A DNA stretch of 64,000 bases from Neisseria polysaccharea ATCC 43768 (GTDB taxonomy: Bacteria; Pseudomonadota; Gammaproteobacteria; Burkholderiales; Neisseriaceae). A program made the translations under genes and the position numbers. The stretch spans positions 1 to 64,000 of the forward strand of contig ADBE01000068.1 in NCBI GenBank assembly GCA_000176735.1. Direction: 5' to 3'. The notes under the pieces are model-generated. The model did no database searches. It was not told the origin of the DNA and saw nothing but the letters and a program-made list of their open reading frames with translations. Position 1 is the first letter of the stretch. Each line of letters starts with the position of its first letter. Positions 17,178 through 26,515 of this stretch are shown here, piece by piece.

Positions 17178-17315
17178 GCGCCATCTTTTTGTTTTCAGAC
17201 GGCCTTTTCTTATGCCGTCTGAAATGTTCTTTAACAGCGTCGGAAACGATAAACTGCCTCTGTGTGCCTTGTTCGGCGCATTGGGGCGTATTTTACCCGA
17301 ATTAGGAAGAAAACC

Positions 17316-18101
17316 ATGAATCCGTTTTTAAATACCGCTTTCAAAGCCGCCCGTAAAGCAGGGCAAATGATGATACGCGCCGCCGGCAATCTGGATGCCG
17401 TCAAGGTGGACAGCAAAGCATTCAACGACTTCGTTTCCGATGTTGACCGCAGCTCCGAGATGATTTTGGTTGAAACGCTCAAAGAAGCCTATCCGCATCA
17501 CAAAATCACTTGCGAAGAAGGCGGCTCTTACGGTAAAGCCGCCGCCGAGTACGAATGGATTATCGACCCGCTCGACGGCACAACCAACTTCCTTCACGGC
17601 CATCCCCAATACGCCGTCTCTATGGCTCTTTTGCACAAAGGCGTGTTGCAAGAGGCTTTGGTGTACGCACCCGAGCGCAACGACGTATATATGGCATCCC
17701 GAGGCAAAGGCGCGTTGCTCAACGACCGCCGCATCCGCGTTTCCAACCGCATCGAATTGAACCGCTGCCTGATCGGTACCGGCTTCCCCGTTGTCGATCA
17801 AAGCATGATGGACAAGTATCTGGCGATTTTGAAAGACTTTTTGTCCAAAACCGCCGGCGGCCGCCGTGAAGGCGCGGCTTCTTTGGATTTGTGCGCCGTA
17901 GCGGCCGGCCGTTTGGACGGCTTTTTCGAGTTTAACCTCAAGCCTTGGGATATTGCCGCCGGCGCATTGATTGTCCAAGAAGCGGGCGGTATCGTTACCG
18001 ATATGTCGGGCGGCGAAGGCTGGTTGGAAAGCGGCGATATTGTGGCTGCCAATCCTAAAGTACTGGCGCAGATGCTGAAAATCATTTCCGCGCATGTTTA
18101 A
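17316..18101 (+). CDS. suhB: Inositol-1-monophosphatase SuhB
   Basis: 261 residues from ATG 17316, with AGGAAG upstream; the longer frame from 17262 has no ribosome site. Metal-binding and catalytic motifs of the inositol phosphatase superfamily are present: CEEGG (near residue 67), WIIDPLDGTTNFLHG (near 82) and KPWDIAAGALIVQEAGG (near 210). In bacteria SuhB also joins the rRNA antitermination complex; that role is known from E. coli and only inferred here. Followed by a DUS-type terminator. Confidence 0.92.
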   Translation: MNPFLNTAFKAARKAGQMMIRAAGNLDAVKVDSKAFNDFVSDVDRSSEMILVETLKEAYPHHKITCEEGGSYGKAAAEYEWIIDPLDGTTNFLHGHPQYAVSMALLHKGVLQEALVYAPERNDVYMASRGKGALLNDRRIRVSNRIELNRCLIGTGFPVVDQSMMDKYLAILKDFLSKTAGGRREGAASLDLCAVAAGRLDGFFEFNLKPWDIAAGALIVQEAGGIVTDMSGGEGWLESGDIVAANPKVLAQMLKIISAHV

Positions 18102-18141
18102 ATTTCAGCCCGCCCCCGGAAATACGGGAAAACGGGCAGGT

Positions 18142-18184
18142 ATGCCATCTGAAGTATCGGGCCGATATTTCAGACGGCATTTTT
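18142..18184. terminator. DUS-type terminator after suhB
   Basis: ATGCCATCTGAA (one mismatch, 18142-18153) pairs with TTCAGACGGCAT (18169-18180) followed by Ts. Confidence 0.85.
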
Positions 18185-18376
18185 ATTGGCAGCTGGGCAA
18201 GGCGGCGGAAACGGTCAAATGCCCGAAACTGCCGAAGATGGAAACCCATATCTGATTAAACGGAGAATCCCGTGCAATGTGTCTGTTTCCCTTTCAGTCG
18301 TTTAAATGCAGTTTGATGGAAGCCAAATCGACTGTGGCAGAAAACAGACAACGGAGTATAAAAATAAACCAAGTTT

Positions 18377-18531
18377 TATAGTGGATTAACAAAAACCAGT
18401 ACGGCGTTGCCTCGCCTTAGCTCAAAGAGAACGATTCTCTAAGGTGCTGAAGCACCAAGTGAATCGGTTCCGTACTATTTGTACTGTCTGCGGCTTCGCC
18501 GCCTTGTCCTGATTTTTGTTAATCCACTATA
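18377..18531. repeat. Correia element (CREE), full length, inverted orientation
   Basis: Bounded by TATAGTGGATTAAC (18377) and GTTAATCCACTATA (to 18531). The internal sequence runs opposite to the copies at 616 and 13041. It ends about 30 bases before the receptor promoter. The stretch 18185-18376 holds nothing recognisable. Confidence 0.93.
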
Positions 18532-18563
18532 ACAGTCAGATAACTTTGCCCCCCAAAATTTTT

Positions 18564-18592
18564 TTGGAATAGTTTTGATTATCAAATATAAT
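18564..18592 (+). promoter_or_regulatory. Receptor promoter with Fur-box-like operator
   Basis: TTGGAA at 18564-18569 and TATAAT at 18587-18592 are separated by 17 bases. The AT-rich TTGATTATCAAATATAAT (about 18574-18592) overlaps the -10 box and resembles part of the GATAATGATAATCATTATC Fur consensus. This fits iron-repressed expression of the TonB-dependent receptor. It is inferred from pattern only. Confidence 0.5.
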
Positions 18593-18665
18593 TTCCACAC
18601 AAATATCTGACCAATTTGTTTATTTTTAAATTTATTCCTTAAATACTTAAAAAGAGAGCGTTTTC

Positions 18666-20912
18666 ATGAACAAAAAACTTGCCTTAATGCCACTGTTGAT
18701 TTTGAGCGCGTTTTCGTCTGCCGCCGACAATGTTCCGCAGCAGGGCGAACTCGGACAGGTTCATGTCCGCGCCGACGCCAAACGCGTCAAAGCCGCCCGT
18801 TCTTATTCCATCGCCAGCGACGGCGACTTGCGCGACCGCGTGAACTTGGGCGTATTGGGCAAAGCCAACGCCTTTACCGCGCCGATTACCGTCGTCAACT
18901 ACGACGAACAAGCCCTCAACAACACCGAGGCGCGTACTTTGGTGGATGCCGTAGCGAAAAAAGACGCTTCCGTTTGGCAGTTTGGCGGCGAAAGCAACAC
19001 GCTGACCGGCCTGTATTTCCGAGGTTATCAGCTTGACTCGCGCCAATTCAGCGTCAACGGTTTGGTAGGTATGTACGGCACGCAAGGCACGGCGAGCGTG
19101 CATGTCGGTTCCGCGCAACTGATTAAAGGCGCGTCCACCGCCGTAAACGGCATGGACCCTGAAGGCGCGGTATCCGGTTCCGTCAATATTGAAACCAAAA
19201 AAGCCGCCGACGAAGGCAACCGCAAAATCGGTTTGGGCTGGTTTAGCAACAACCGTGCCCAAGGTACGTTCGACTTGGGGCAACGCTTCGGCGAAAACAA
19301 AGCATTCGGCGTGCGCGCCAACGGCAAACTGCGCCACGGCGACACCCCGCGCCACGGTTACAGCGAGGACAACAAAGAATTTGCCTTGAATGCTGATTAT
19401 CGCGGCGAAAAAGTGCGCGTGGCGTTTGATTCCATCTACGCAAAACGCAAAACCAACGGCGGCCGCGCGCGTATGCAGGATATTCAAAACGCCAACGGAC
19501 GCTTGTTTGACGCGCCCGATGGTAAAACCAACCTGCTGCCTTCTTGGAACTGGCAAAACACCGTCGGCGAAACCAATATGCTGACGTTTGAATGGGATGC
19601 GTTTGATAATGCACAGATTACAGGCGGTATCGGCTACAACAAAGCGCGTTATTACGGCACGCTGATTTCCCCGACCGTTTGCGGTACAGGCGGTGCGAGC
19701 GACCAAACCGCAACCTGCACGACTGCCAACCAATACCATACCGGCACGGCGAAACTGACCGACCAATATTTCCGCACATTGAGTATGAACCTGACCGCAC
19801 GCGGCGAATTTGAAACCGGCCCGGTAACACACAACTGGAGTACGGCTTTCGACCGCATCATCCGTCAACGTGCAACGATCGATGGTAGTAAAGCCGGAAC
19901 AAACAAGGCAGAAGTGAAGGCAAACGAAAATATTGAGCATCAATTGGCATCGTTTACAGCCGACTATCCCAATTCTTGGAAGAACTCCGCCACCAAGGAT
20001 GCCAATATCAAAGTCAACAGCCTTGCCTTGTCCGATACCTTGGGTTTTGCCGACAACAAATACCGCCTGACTTTGGGCGGACGTTTCCAAGCAGTTGAAT
20101 ACACTAATAAAAAAGAAGATCAAAGCGGCGATGCCAAACGTTTCAGCCCTATGCTGATGGCGGCGTGGGTGCCGCAACCTGATTTGGTCGTGTATGGCAA
20201 CTACATGGAAGACCTTGAGCCTGCCGATATCAAAACCGATGATTCCGGCGAAACGACAATGGCGAAACCGCGTGTCAGCCGTCAGTTTGAAGTGGGCGTT
20301 CGTAAAAACTGGGGCGATTTCGTGACGACCCTGAACGCGTTTCAAATCAAACGCCCGGGCTACTGGCGCGGAAATACCAAAACAGGTACTGATTTTGCAG
20401 CATATAAAGCAGCAGGAGGCGCAGACGGAGATGAACAAGGCATGGAACGCAGCCGTGGTATCGAATTCAATGCCTATGCCAACCTGTTAAACAAAACCCT
20501 GCGCCCGACTTTCGGCCTGATGTACTTGCAATCGACCGTGAAAAATTATCCGAACGCAGCTGACAATCTTGTTAACGGCGTACAAGTCGCCAATCCGCGC
20601 GTAATTGCCAAAGCAGGCGTGGAATGGGATACGCCGTTTGTCAAAGGTTTGACCTTGAACGGCAACGTTTCGTATTTCGGCAAGTCTTACCAAAAAACGC
20701 AAAAACAATATGCTTTCCCGTCTTACACTTTGGTTGACGTAGGCGCGCGCTACAAAACCAAGCTGGGCAAAAATACCCTGACCGTCAGCAGTTCGGTGGA
20801 AAACCTGTTCAACAAAAACTACTGGCAGGTACAGCGCGGACAATTTGACCGCAGCTTCGCCGTCGTCGGTATGCCGCGCACTTACTGGTTGAAGGCGGAA
20901 TTGGATTTCTAA
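18666..20912 (+). CDS. TonB-dependent outer-membrane receptor, siderophore type
   Basis: 748 residues. A signal peptide (residues 1-20, cleaved near SSAA|DN) and a possible TonB box region (GELGQVHVRA) precede the plug domain. In the plug are NTEARTLVDAV, TLTGLYFRGYQLDSRQFSVNGL and STAVNGMDPEGAVSGSVNIETKKA (residues ~80-180). The remainder is a 22-strand barrel ending in the typical terminal Phe (KAELDF). The pattern matches the FpvA/FhuE-like ferric siderophore receptor family, so the ligand is likely a xenosiderophore. Which named neisserial Tdf receptor it is cannot be decided here. Fur-type control is suggested by the promoter. Confidence 0.88.
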   Translation: MNKKLALMPLLILSAFSSAADNVPQQGELGQVHVRADAKRVKAARSYSIASDGDLRDRVNLGVLGKANAFTAPITVVNYDEQALNNTEARTLVDAVAKKDASVWQFGGESNTLTGLYFRGYQLDSRQFSVNGLVGMYGTQGTASVHVGSAQLIKGASTAVNGMDPEGAVSGSVNIETKKAADEGNRKIGLGWFSNNRAQGTFDLGQRFGENKAFGVRANGKLRHGDTPRHGYSEDNKEFALNADYRGEKVRVAFDSIYAKRKTNGGRARMQDIQNANGRLFDAPDGKTNLLPSWNWQNTVGETNMLTFEWDAFDNAQITGGIGYNKARYYGTLISPTVCGTGGASDQTATCTTANQYHTGTAKLTDQYFRTLSMNLTARGEFETGPVTHNWSTAFDRIIRQRATIDGSKAGTNKAEVKANENIEHQLASFTADYPNSWKNSATKDANIKVNSLALSDTLGFADNKYRLTLGGRFQAVEYTNKKEDQSGDAKRFSPMLMAAWVPQPDLVVYGNYMEDLEPADIKTDDSGETTMAKPRVSRQFEVGVRKNWGDFVTTLNAFQIKRPGYWRGNTKTGTDFAAYKAAGGADGDEQGMERSRGIEFNAYANLLNKTLRPTFGLMYLQSTVKNYPNAADNLVNGVQVANPRVIAKAGVEWDTPFVKGLTLNGNVSYFGKSYQKTQKQYAFPSYTLVDVGARYKTKLGKNTLTVSSSVENLFNKNYWQVQRGQFDRSFAVVGMPRTYWLKAELDF

Positions 20913-20930
20913 TTTCCCCACATCCGGAAA

Positions 20931-20964
20931 ATGCCGTCCGAACAGGTTTCAGACGGCATTTCTT
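20931..20964. terminator. DUS-type terminator after the receptor gene
   Basis: ATGCCGTCCGAA (one mismatch, 20931-20942) pairs with TTCAGACGGCAT (20948-20959), then a T-rich stretch. Confidence 0.85.
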
Positions 20965-21035
20965 TTAAAGAAATATGGCGGGATACGCTTAAATAATGCT
21001 ATTCTAGTACCTTTGAAACCTGCTTGTTTGAAGTG

Positions 21036-22587
21036 ATGAAAAAACCTTTGATTTCGGTTGCGGCAGTATTGCTCGGCGCGGCGTTGGGTACGCCTTATTA
21101 TCTGGGTGTCAAAGCCGAAGAAAGCCTGACGCAGCAGCAAAAAATATTGCAGAAAACGGGCTTCTTGACCGTCGAATCGCACCAATATGACCGCGGCTGG
21201 TTTACCTCTACGGAAACGACGGTCATCCGTCTGAAACCCGAGTTGCTGAATAATGCGCGGAAATATCTGCCGGATAACCTGAAAACAGTGTTGGAACAGC
21301 CGGTTACGCTGGTAAACCATATCACGCACGGTCCTTTTGCCGGCGGATTCGGCACGCAGGCGCACATTGAAACCGAGTTCAAATATACGCCTGAAACGGA
21401 AAAAGTTTTGGAACGCTTTTTTGGAAAACAAGCCCCTGTTTCCCTTGCCAATACTGTTTATTTCAACGGCAGCGGCAAGATGGAAGTCAGTGTTCCCGCA
21501 TTCGATTATGAAGAACTGTCGGGCATCAGGCTGCACTGGGAAGGCCTGACGGGGAAAACGGTTTATCAAAAAGGTTTCAAAAGCTACCGCAACGGCTATG
21601 ATGCCCCTTTGTTTAAAATCAAGCTGGCAGACAAAGGCGATGCCGCGTTTGAAAAAGTGCATTTCGATTCGGAAACTTCAGACGGCATCAATCCGCTTGC
21701 TTTGGGCAGCAGCAATCTGACCTTGGAAAAATTTTCCTTAGAATGGAAAGAGGGGGTCGATTACAACGTCAAGTTAAACGAGCTGGTCAATCTCGTTACC
21801 GATTTGCAGATTGGCGCGTTTATCAATCCCAACGGCAGCATCGCACCTTCTAAAATCGAAGTCGGCAAGCTAGCTTTTTCAACCAAGACCGGGGAATCAG
21901 GATCATTTATCAACAGTGAAGGGCAGTTCCGTTTCGATACGCTGGTTTACGGCGATGAAAAATATGGCCCGCTGGATATCCATATCGCCGCCGAACATCT
22001 CGATGCTTCTGCCTTAACCGTATTGAAACGCAAGTTTGCACAAATTTCTGCCAAAAAAATGACTGAAGAACAAATCCGAAATGATTTGATTGCGGCAGTC
22101 AAAGGCGAAGCTTCCGGATTATTTACCCATGACCCGGTACTAAACATTAAAACGTTCCGTTTCACCCTGCCTCAGGGAAGAATTGATGTGGGCGGAAAAA
22201 ATCATGTTTAAAGACATGAAGAAGGAAGATTTGAACCAATTGGGACTGATGTTGAAGAAAACCGAGGCAGACATCAGAATGAGTATTCCTCAAAAAATGT
22301 TGGAAGATTTGGCGGTAAGTCAGGCAGGCAATATTTTCAGCGTCAATGCCGAAGATGAGGCGGAAGGTAGGGCAAGTCTTGACGACATCAACGAGACCTT
22401 GCGCCTGATGGTGGACAGTACGGTTCAGAGTATGGCAAGGGAAAAATATCTGACTTTGAACGGCGACCAGATTGATACTGCCATTTCTCTGAAAAACAAT
22501 CAGTTGAAATTGAACGGTAAAACGCTGCAAAACGAACCGGAGCCGGATTTTGATGAAGGCGGTATGGTTTCAGAGCCGCAGCATTAA
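21036..22587 (+). pseudogene. DUF945 (YdgA-like) protein, split by a frameshift
   Basis: The first frame (from ATG 21036) gives 391 residues with an N-terminal signal-anchor (MKKPLISVAAVLLGAALG) and the DUF945 body. It stops after GRIDVGG at 22211. The family's C-terminal part, including LNGDQIDTAISLKNNQLKLNGK, continues in another frame from about 22200 to 22587. The frames join at an A6 run (22196-22201): with five As the product would be one chain of about 516 residues, close to E. coli YdgA (about 500). YdgA-type proteins are inner-membrane-anchored periplasmic proteins of unclear role. Either a real frameshift or a sequencing error. Confidence 0.75.
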
Positions 22588-22595
22588 TGGTTCAA

Positions 22596-22626
22596 ATGCC
22601 GTCTGAAATGTTCAGGCGGCATTTTG
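22596..22626. terminator. DUS inverted-pair terminator
   Basis: ATGCCGTCTGAA (22596-22607) pairs with TTCAGGCGGCAT (22611-22622), followed by Ts. It ends the DUF945 gene. Confidence 0.85.
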
Positions 22627-22686
22627 TTGTATTGGAAACTGCCGTTTTCAACCATTCCTTCAGATAAGCCGTGTCGGATTCGTTTT

Positions 22687-22793
22687 TATAGTGGATTAAA
22701 TTTAAACCAGTACGGCGTTGCCTCGCCTTGCCGTACTATTTGTACTGTCTGCGGCTTCGTCGCCTTGTCCTGATTTAAATTTAATCCACTATA
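22687..22793. repeat. Correia element, short form (107 bp), variant ends
   Basis: Bounded by TATAGTGGATTAAATTTAAA and the inverted TTTAAATTTAATCCACTATA. The terminal repeat differs from the other four copies, which read GGATTAACAAAAA, so it belongs to a different CREE end subtype. It lies between the converging DUF945 and lpdA genes. Confidence 0.9.
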
Positions 22794-22831
22794 GGCCGGA
22801 GGAAATATTTTAATCCGCTGTAAAATAGAAA

Positions 22832-22862
22832 ATGCCGTCTGAACATTTCAGACGGCATTTTC
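22832..22862. terminator. DUS inverted-pair terminator after lpdA
   Basis: ATGCCGTCTGAA (22832-22843) and TTCAGACGGCAT (22847-22858) form a tight hairpin just downstream of the minus-strand lpdA gene. Confidence 0.88.
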
Positions 22863-22888
22863 TCAAATAAACCTTATCGGCTGTTTAT

Positions 22889-24682
22889 TCAGTCGGATTT
22901 ATTTTTCTTTTGCGGAGGCAGGTCGGTACAAGTACCCAATGCCACTTCCGCAGCCATACCGATGGATTCGCCCAAGGTCGGGTGCGGGTGGATGGTTTTG
23001 CCGATGTCTGCCGCGTCGCAGCCCATTTCGATGGCAAGGCAGACTTCGCCGATCATATCGCCACCGTTCGGACCGACAATGCCGCCGCCGATGATGCGGC
23101 CGGTTTCGGCATCAAAAATCAGCTTGGTAAAGCCGTTGTCGCAACCGTTGGCAATCGCACGGCCGGAAGCCGCCCACGGGAAGTTGGCTTTGGTGATTTT
23201 GCGGCCGGAGGCCTTGGCGGACAATTCGGTTTCGCCCACCCACGCCACTTCGGGAGAAGTGTAGGCAACGCCCGGAATGACGCGCGCGTCGAAGTAGGCT
23301 TTGTGGCCGGCGCAGTTTTCGGCGGCAACGTGGCCTTCGTGAACGGCTTTGTGCGCCAACATCGGCTGACCGACGATATCGCCGATGGCGTAGATGTGCG
23401 GCACATTGGTACGCATTTGTTTGTCCACTTCGATGAAGCCGCGATCGGTTACGGCAACGCCTGCTTTTTCCGCGCTGATGAGTTTGCCGTTGGGCGCGCG
23501 GCCGGCGGCAACCAATACGGCATCGTAGCGTTGCGGCTCTTTCGGTGCGTTCGCGCCTTCAAAGGTAACGTAAACGCCGTCTTCTTTCGGCTCGACGGCA
23601 ACGGTTTTGGTGTTGACCATAATGTTGTCAAAACGGTATTCGTTTTGTTTTTGCCATACTTTCACCAAGTCGCGGTCCGCACCTTGCATCAGGCCGTCCA
23701 TCATTTCAACCACATCCAGACGCGAACCCAGCGTGCTGTAAACCGTACCCATCTCGAGGCCGATAATGCCGCCGCCGATAATCAGCAGTTTGCCCGGTAC
23801 TTCTTTCAGAGCCAATGCGCCGCTGGAATCGATGATGCGCGGATCTTCAGGGATAAACGGCAGTTTGGTTACGCGGCTGCCTGCTGCAATGATACAGTTT
23901 TTGAAGGCAACGATTTTTTTCTCGCCGGTAGGCGTTGCTTGTTCGTACACGTCGCCGGCAGTCAGCGATACCTCCAAGTGGTGCGGATCTAAGAATTGGC
24001 CGTCGCCTTGGATAACGTCCACTTTGCGGCCTTTCGCCATACCTGCCAAACCGCCGGTGAGGCGGGAAACCACGCCGTTTTTGTAGGCGCGCAGCATATC
24101 GATGTCGAGTTCAGGCTCGGGGTATTTGATGCCGTTTGCAGCCAAGTGGCGCACTTCGTCGATAACGGCGGCATTGTGCAACAGGGCTTTGGAAGGGATA
24201 CAGCCGACGTTCAGGCAAACGCCGCCCAAGGTTTTATAACGTTCGACGATGGCGACTTTCAAGCCTTCGTCGGCAGCGGCGAATGCGGCAGAATAACCGC
24301 CGGGGCCGCCGCCCAATACGACTACGTCGTATTCGGCATCGGCAGAGCCGCCGAATTGCGCGGTTTGCGGTGCAGGAGCGGCGGCTTTGGGTGCTTCTTG
24401 TGCCGGGGCGGCAGCCGCTTCGGCTTTAGGAGCGGCAGCCGCGCCTTCGGCTTCAACGACGACAATCAAGCCGCCTTCGGAGATTTTGTCACCGACTTTG
24501 ACTTTCACTTCTTTGACCACGCCAGCAACTTCGGCAGGTACGTCCATAGTCGCTTTATCGGTTTCCAAAGTAATCAGGGTATCGTCAACGGCGATGGTGT
24601 CGCCCACGTTTACTTCAACCGCGATAATATCTACATTTTCGTGTCCGCCAATGTCGGGCACTTTTAATTCAACTAAGCTCAT
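22889..24682 (-). CDS. lpdA: Dihydrolipoamide dehydrogenase (E3) with N-terminal lipoyl domain, P64k type
   Basis: 597 residues. Residues 1-78 form a lipoyl domain with the lipoylated Lys in [11 protein letters not shown] linker rich in Ala, Pro and Glu (about 80-110) leads to the flavoprotein: FAD motif [17 protein letters not shown], redox disulfide in [16 protein letters not shown] motif [12 protein letters not shown] and the C-terminal HPHPTLGES with the catalytic His-Glu. It reoxidises dihydrolipoate in pyruvate dehydrogenase. The fused lipoyl domain is typical of the neisserial P64k antigen. Last gene after aceE and aceF. Confidence 0.96.
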   Translation of the reverse strand: MSLVELKVPDIGGHENVDIIAVEVNVGDTIAVDDTLITLETDKATMDVPAEVAGVVKEVKVKVGDKISEGGLIVVVEAEGAAAAPKAEAAAAPAQEAPKAAAPAPQTAQFGGSADAEYDVVVLGGGPGGYSAAFAAADEGLKVAIVERYKTLGGVCLNVGCIPSKALLHNAAVIDEVRHLAANGIKYPEPELDIDMLRAYKNGVVSRLTGGLAGMAKGRKVDVIQGDGQFLDPHHLEVSLTAGDVYEQATPTGEKKIVAFKNCIIAAGSRVTKLPFIPEDPRIIDSSGALALKEVPGKLLIIGGGIIGLEMGTVYSTLGSRLDVVEMMDGLMQGADRDLVKVWQKQNEYRFDNIMVNTKTVAVEPKEDGVYVTFEGANAPKEPQRYDAVLVAAGRAPNGKLISAEKAGVAVTDRGFIEVDKQMRTNVPHIYAIGDIVGQPMLAHKAVHEGHVAAENCAGHKAYFDARVIPGVAYTSPEVAWVGETELSAKASGRKITKANFPWAASGRAIANGCDNGFTKLIFDAETGRIIGGGIVGPNGGDMIGEVCLAIEMGCDAADIGKTIHPHPTLGESIGMAAEVALGTCTDLPPQKKNKSD

Positions 24683-24717
24683 GTCTCATCTTTCTGAATG
24701 ATGTTCAAACTTCCTTT

Positions 24718-24748
24718 TCAGACGGCACAGGCCGCTATGCCGTCTGAA
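24718..24748. other. DUS inverted pair between aceF and lpdA
   Basis: TTCAGACGGC (24718-24727) and ATGCCGTCTGAA (24737-24748) form a hairpin inside the pdh gene cluster. It could attenuate transcription into lpdA. Confidence 0.65.
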
Positions 24749-24758
24749 GCCGATCGGG

Positions 24759-26366
24759 TTACAGGGTAATGCGGCGGAAGTCTTTCAACAGCTTCGCCAA
24801 GAATACGGTGAAGCGCATACCGGCCGCACCGTCGATGACGCGGTGGTCGAAGGACAGGCTCAACGGGCACATCAGGCGCGGGGCAAACTCTTTGCCGTTC
24901 CAAACCGGTTTGATTTGGGATTTGCACACGCCCAAGATGGCGACTTCGGGAGCATTCACAATCGGCGTGAAGCCTGTACCGCCGATACCGCCCAAGCTGG
25001 AAATGGTAAAGCACGCGCCTTGCATTTCTTGCGGTTTGAGCTTGCCTTCGCGGGCTTTTTTGGACAATTCGGTCAATTCTTGGCTGATTTGTTTCAAACC
25101 TTTTTGATCCACGTCTTTGATGACGGGAACAACCAAGCCGTTCGGCGTATCGGCTGCGAAACCGATGTTGAAGTAGTTTTTCAGCACCAGGTTGTCGCCG
25201 TCCAGTGAGGCGTTGAATTCGGGGAAGGCTTTCAGCGCGGAAACAGAGGCTTTGATGATGAACGCCAACGGGGACAGTTTCACGCCTTCGCGTTCCCATT
25301 CTTTGTTCAGCTGTTTGCGGAATTCTTCCAGCTCGGTCATATCCGCTTCTTCGTGTACGGTAACGTGCGGAATCACAACCCAGTTGCGGGACAGGTTTTG
25401 ACCGGAGATTTTCTTAATGCGGGACAGTTCTTTAACTTCGACATTGCCGAATTTGGAGAAGTCCACTTTAGGCCACGGCAGCAAGTCCAGACCGCCGCCC
25501 AAAGACGCGCCGGCTGCGGCAGGTTTCGCCGCACCGCCCTGCATTACGGATTTCACAAAGGCTTTAATGTCGTCGCCCATGATACGGCCTTTCAAGCCGG
25601 TGCCTTTGACTTGGCCCAAATCCACGCCCAATTCGCGCGCCAGTTTGCGTGCGGAAGGGCCGGCGTGTGCTTTGGCGAAAGCGGCTTCGTCGATTTTGGC
25701 GGCGGCAGGAGCAACCGGTGCAGGTGCGGCGGCCGGAGTGGTAGGAGCTGGAGCGGCAGCCGGTGCAGGTGCGGCAGCTTGAGCGGCAGGCGCAGGGGCT
25801 GCTGCGGCAGAGCCGGCGGTTTCTACTTCGATAATGGCAGAGCCTTCGGACACTTTGTCGCCGACTTTTAAGAATACGGCTTTAACGACACCGGCAGCGG
25901 TACAAGGTACGTCCATTGTCGCTTTGTCGGTTTCCAAAGTAATCAGCGTGTCGTCTTCGGCAACGGTGTCGCCCACTTTGATTTCAACGGCGATTACATC
26001 CACATCGGTATGGCCGCCGATATCGGGGACGGCTACTTGAACGGTTGCACCGCCTGCGGCAACGGGTGTGGCGGCAGGTGCAGGTTGTGTTTCAGCGGCA
26101 GCAGCTGGGGCGGCTTCGGCAGCGGCGGTACCGGTTTCAACGGTCAGAATTACGCCGCCTTCGGAGATTTTGTCGCCAACTTTGACTTTAACTTCTTTCA
26201 CGACACCAGCCGCATCGGCAGGTACATCCATCGTGGCTTTGTCGGTTTCCAAAGTAATCAGGGTGTCGTCAACGGCGATGGTGTCGCCCGCTTTAACTTC
26301 TACGGCGATGATGTCGACGTTTTCGTGACCGCCGATATCGGGGACTTTGATTTCTACGATACTCAT
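24759..26366 (-). CDS. aceF: Pyruvate dehydrogenase E2, dihydrolipoamide acetyltransferase
   Basis: 535 residues from ATG 26366 (MSIVEIKVPDIGG), with AAAGGAAC upstream. It has two lipoyl domains, each with [10 protein letters not shown] (Lys near residues 44 and 161), joined by Ala/Pro-rich linkers. A peripheral-subunit-binding domain follows (HAGPSARKLARELGVDLGQV, near 257). The catalytic acetyltransferase domain carries the active-site His/Asp in FDHRVIDGAAG near the end. The lipoyl domain sequence is close to that fused to LpdA, suggesting duplication within the cluster. Confidence 0.96.
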   Translation of the reverse strand: MSIVEIKVPDIGGHENVDIIAVEVKAGDTIAVDDTLITLETDKATMDVPADAAGVVKEVKVKVGDKISEGGVILTVETGTAAAEAAPAAAAETQPAPAATPVAAGGATVQVAVPDIGGHTDVDVIAVEIKVGDTVAEDDTLITLETDKATMDVPCTAAGVVKAVFLKVGDKVSEGSAIIEVETAGSAAAAPAPAAQAAAPAPAAAPAPTTPAAAPAPVAPAAAKIDEAAFAKAHAGPSARKLARELGVDLGQVKGTGLKGRIMGDDIKAFVKSVMQGGAAKPAAAGASLGGGLDLLPWPKVDFSKFGNVEVKELSRIKKISGQNLSRNWVVIPHVTVHEEADMTELEEFRKQLNKEWEREGVKLSPLAFIIKASVSALKAFPEFNASLDGDNLVLKNYFNIGFAADTPNGLVVPVIKDVDQKGLKQISQELTELSKKAREGKLKPQEMQGACFTISSLGGIGGTGFTPIVNAPEVAILGVCKSQIKPVWNGKEFAPRLMCPLSLSFDHRVIDGAAGMRFTVFLAKLLKDFRRITL

Positions 26367-26462
26367 TTGAGTTCCTTTAATCTTTTTCAGTTGGATGCCG
26401 TCTGAAAACTGCTTCACGCGGCATCGGTACGGTTTGTCTGTTCAAACCATTCGGGCATTCGG

Positions 26463-26509
26463 TTTTCAGACGGCCTGATGTCTGAATGGGGCAAACAGAC
26501 CGTCTGAAA
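26463..26509. other. DUS-type inverted pair between aceE and aceF
   Basis: TTTTCAGACGGC (from 26463) and GACCGTCTGAAA (to about 26509) can pair. A further single DUS lies at about 26396-26407. Confidence 0.6.
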
Positions 26510-26515
26510 CATCAA

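Noticed and set aside
18549-18565. C6 and T7 runs upstream of the receptor as a phase-variable promoter
   Set aside because: The C run is short and lies upstream of the -35 box rather than in the spacer, so the evidence is too weak.
18684-20438. A 584-codon open frame antisense to the TonB receptor
   Set aside because: It mirrors a GC-rich coding gene, has no ribosome site or recognisable domain, and the plus strand encodes a full receptor.
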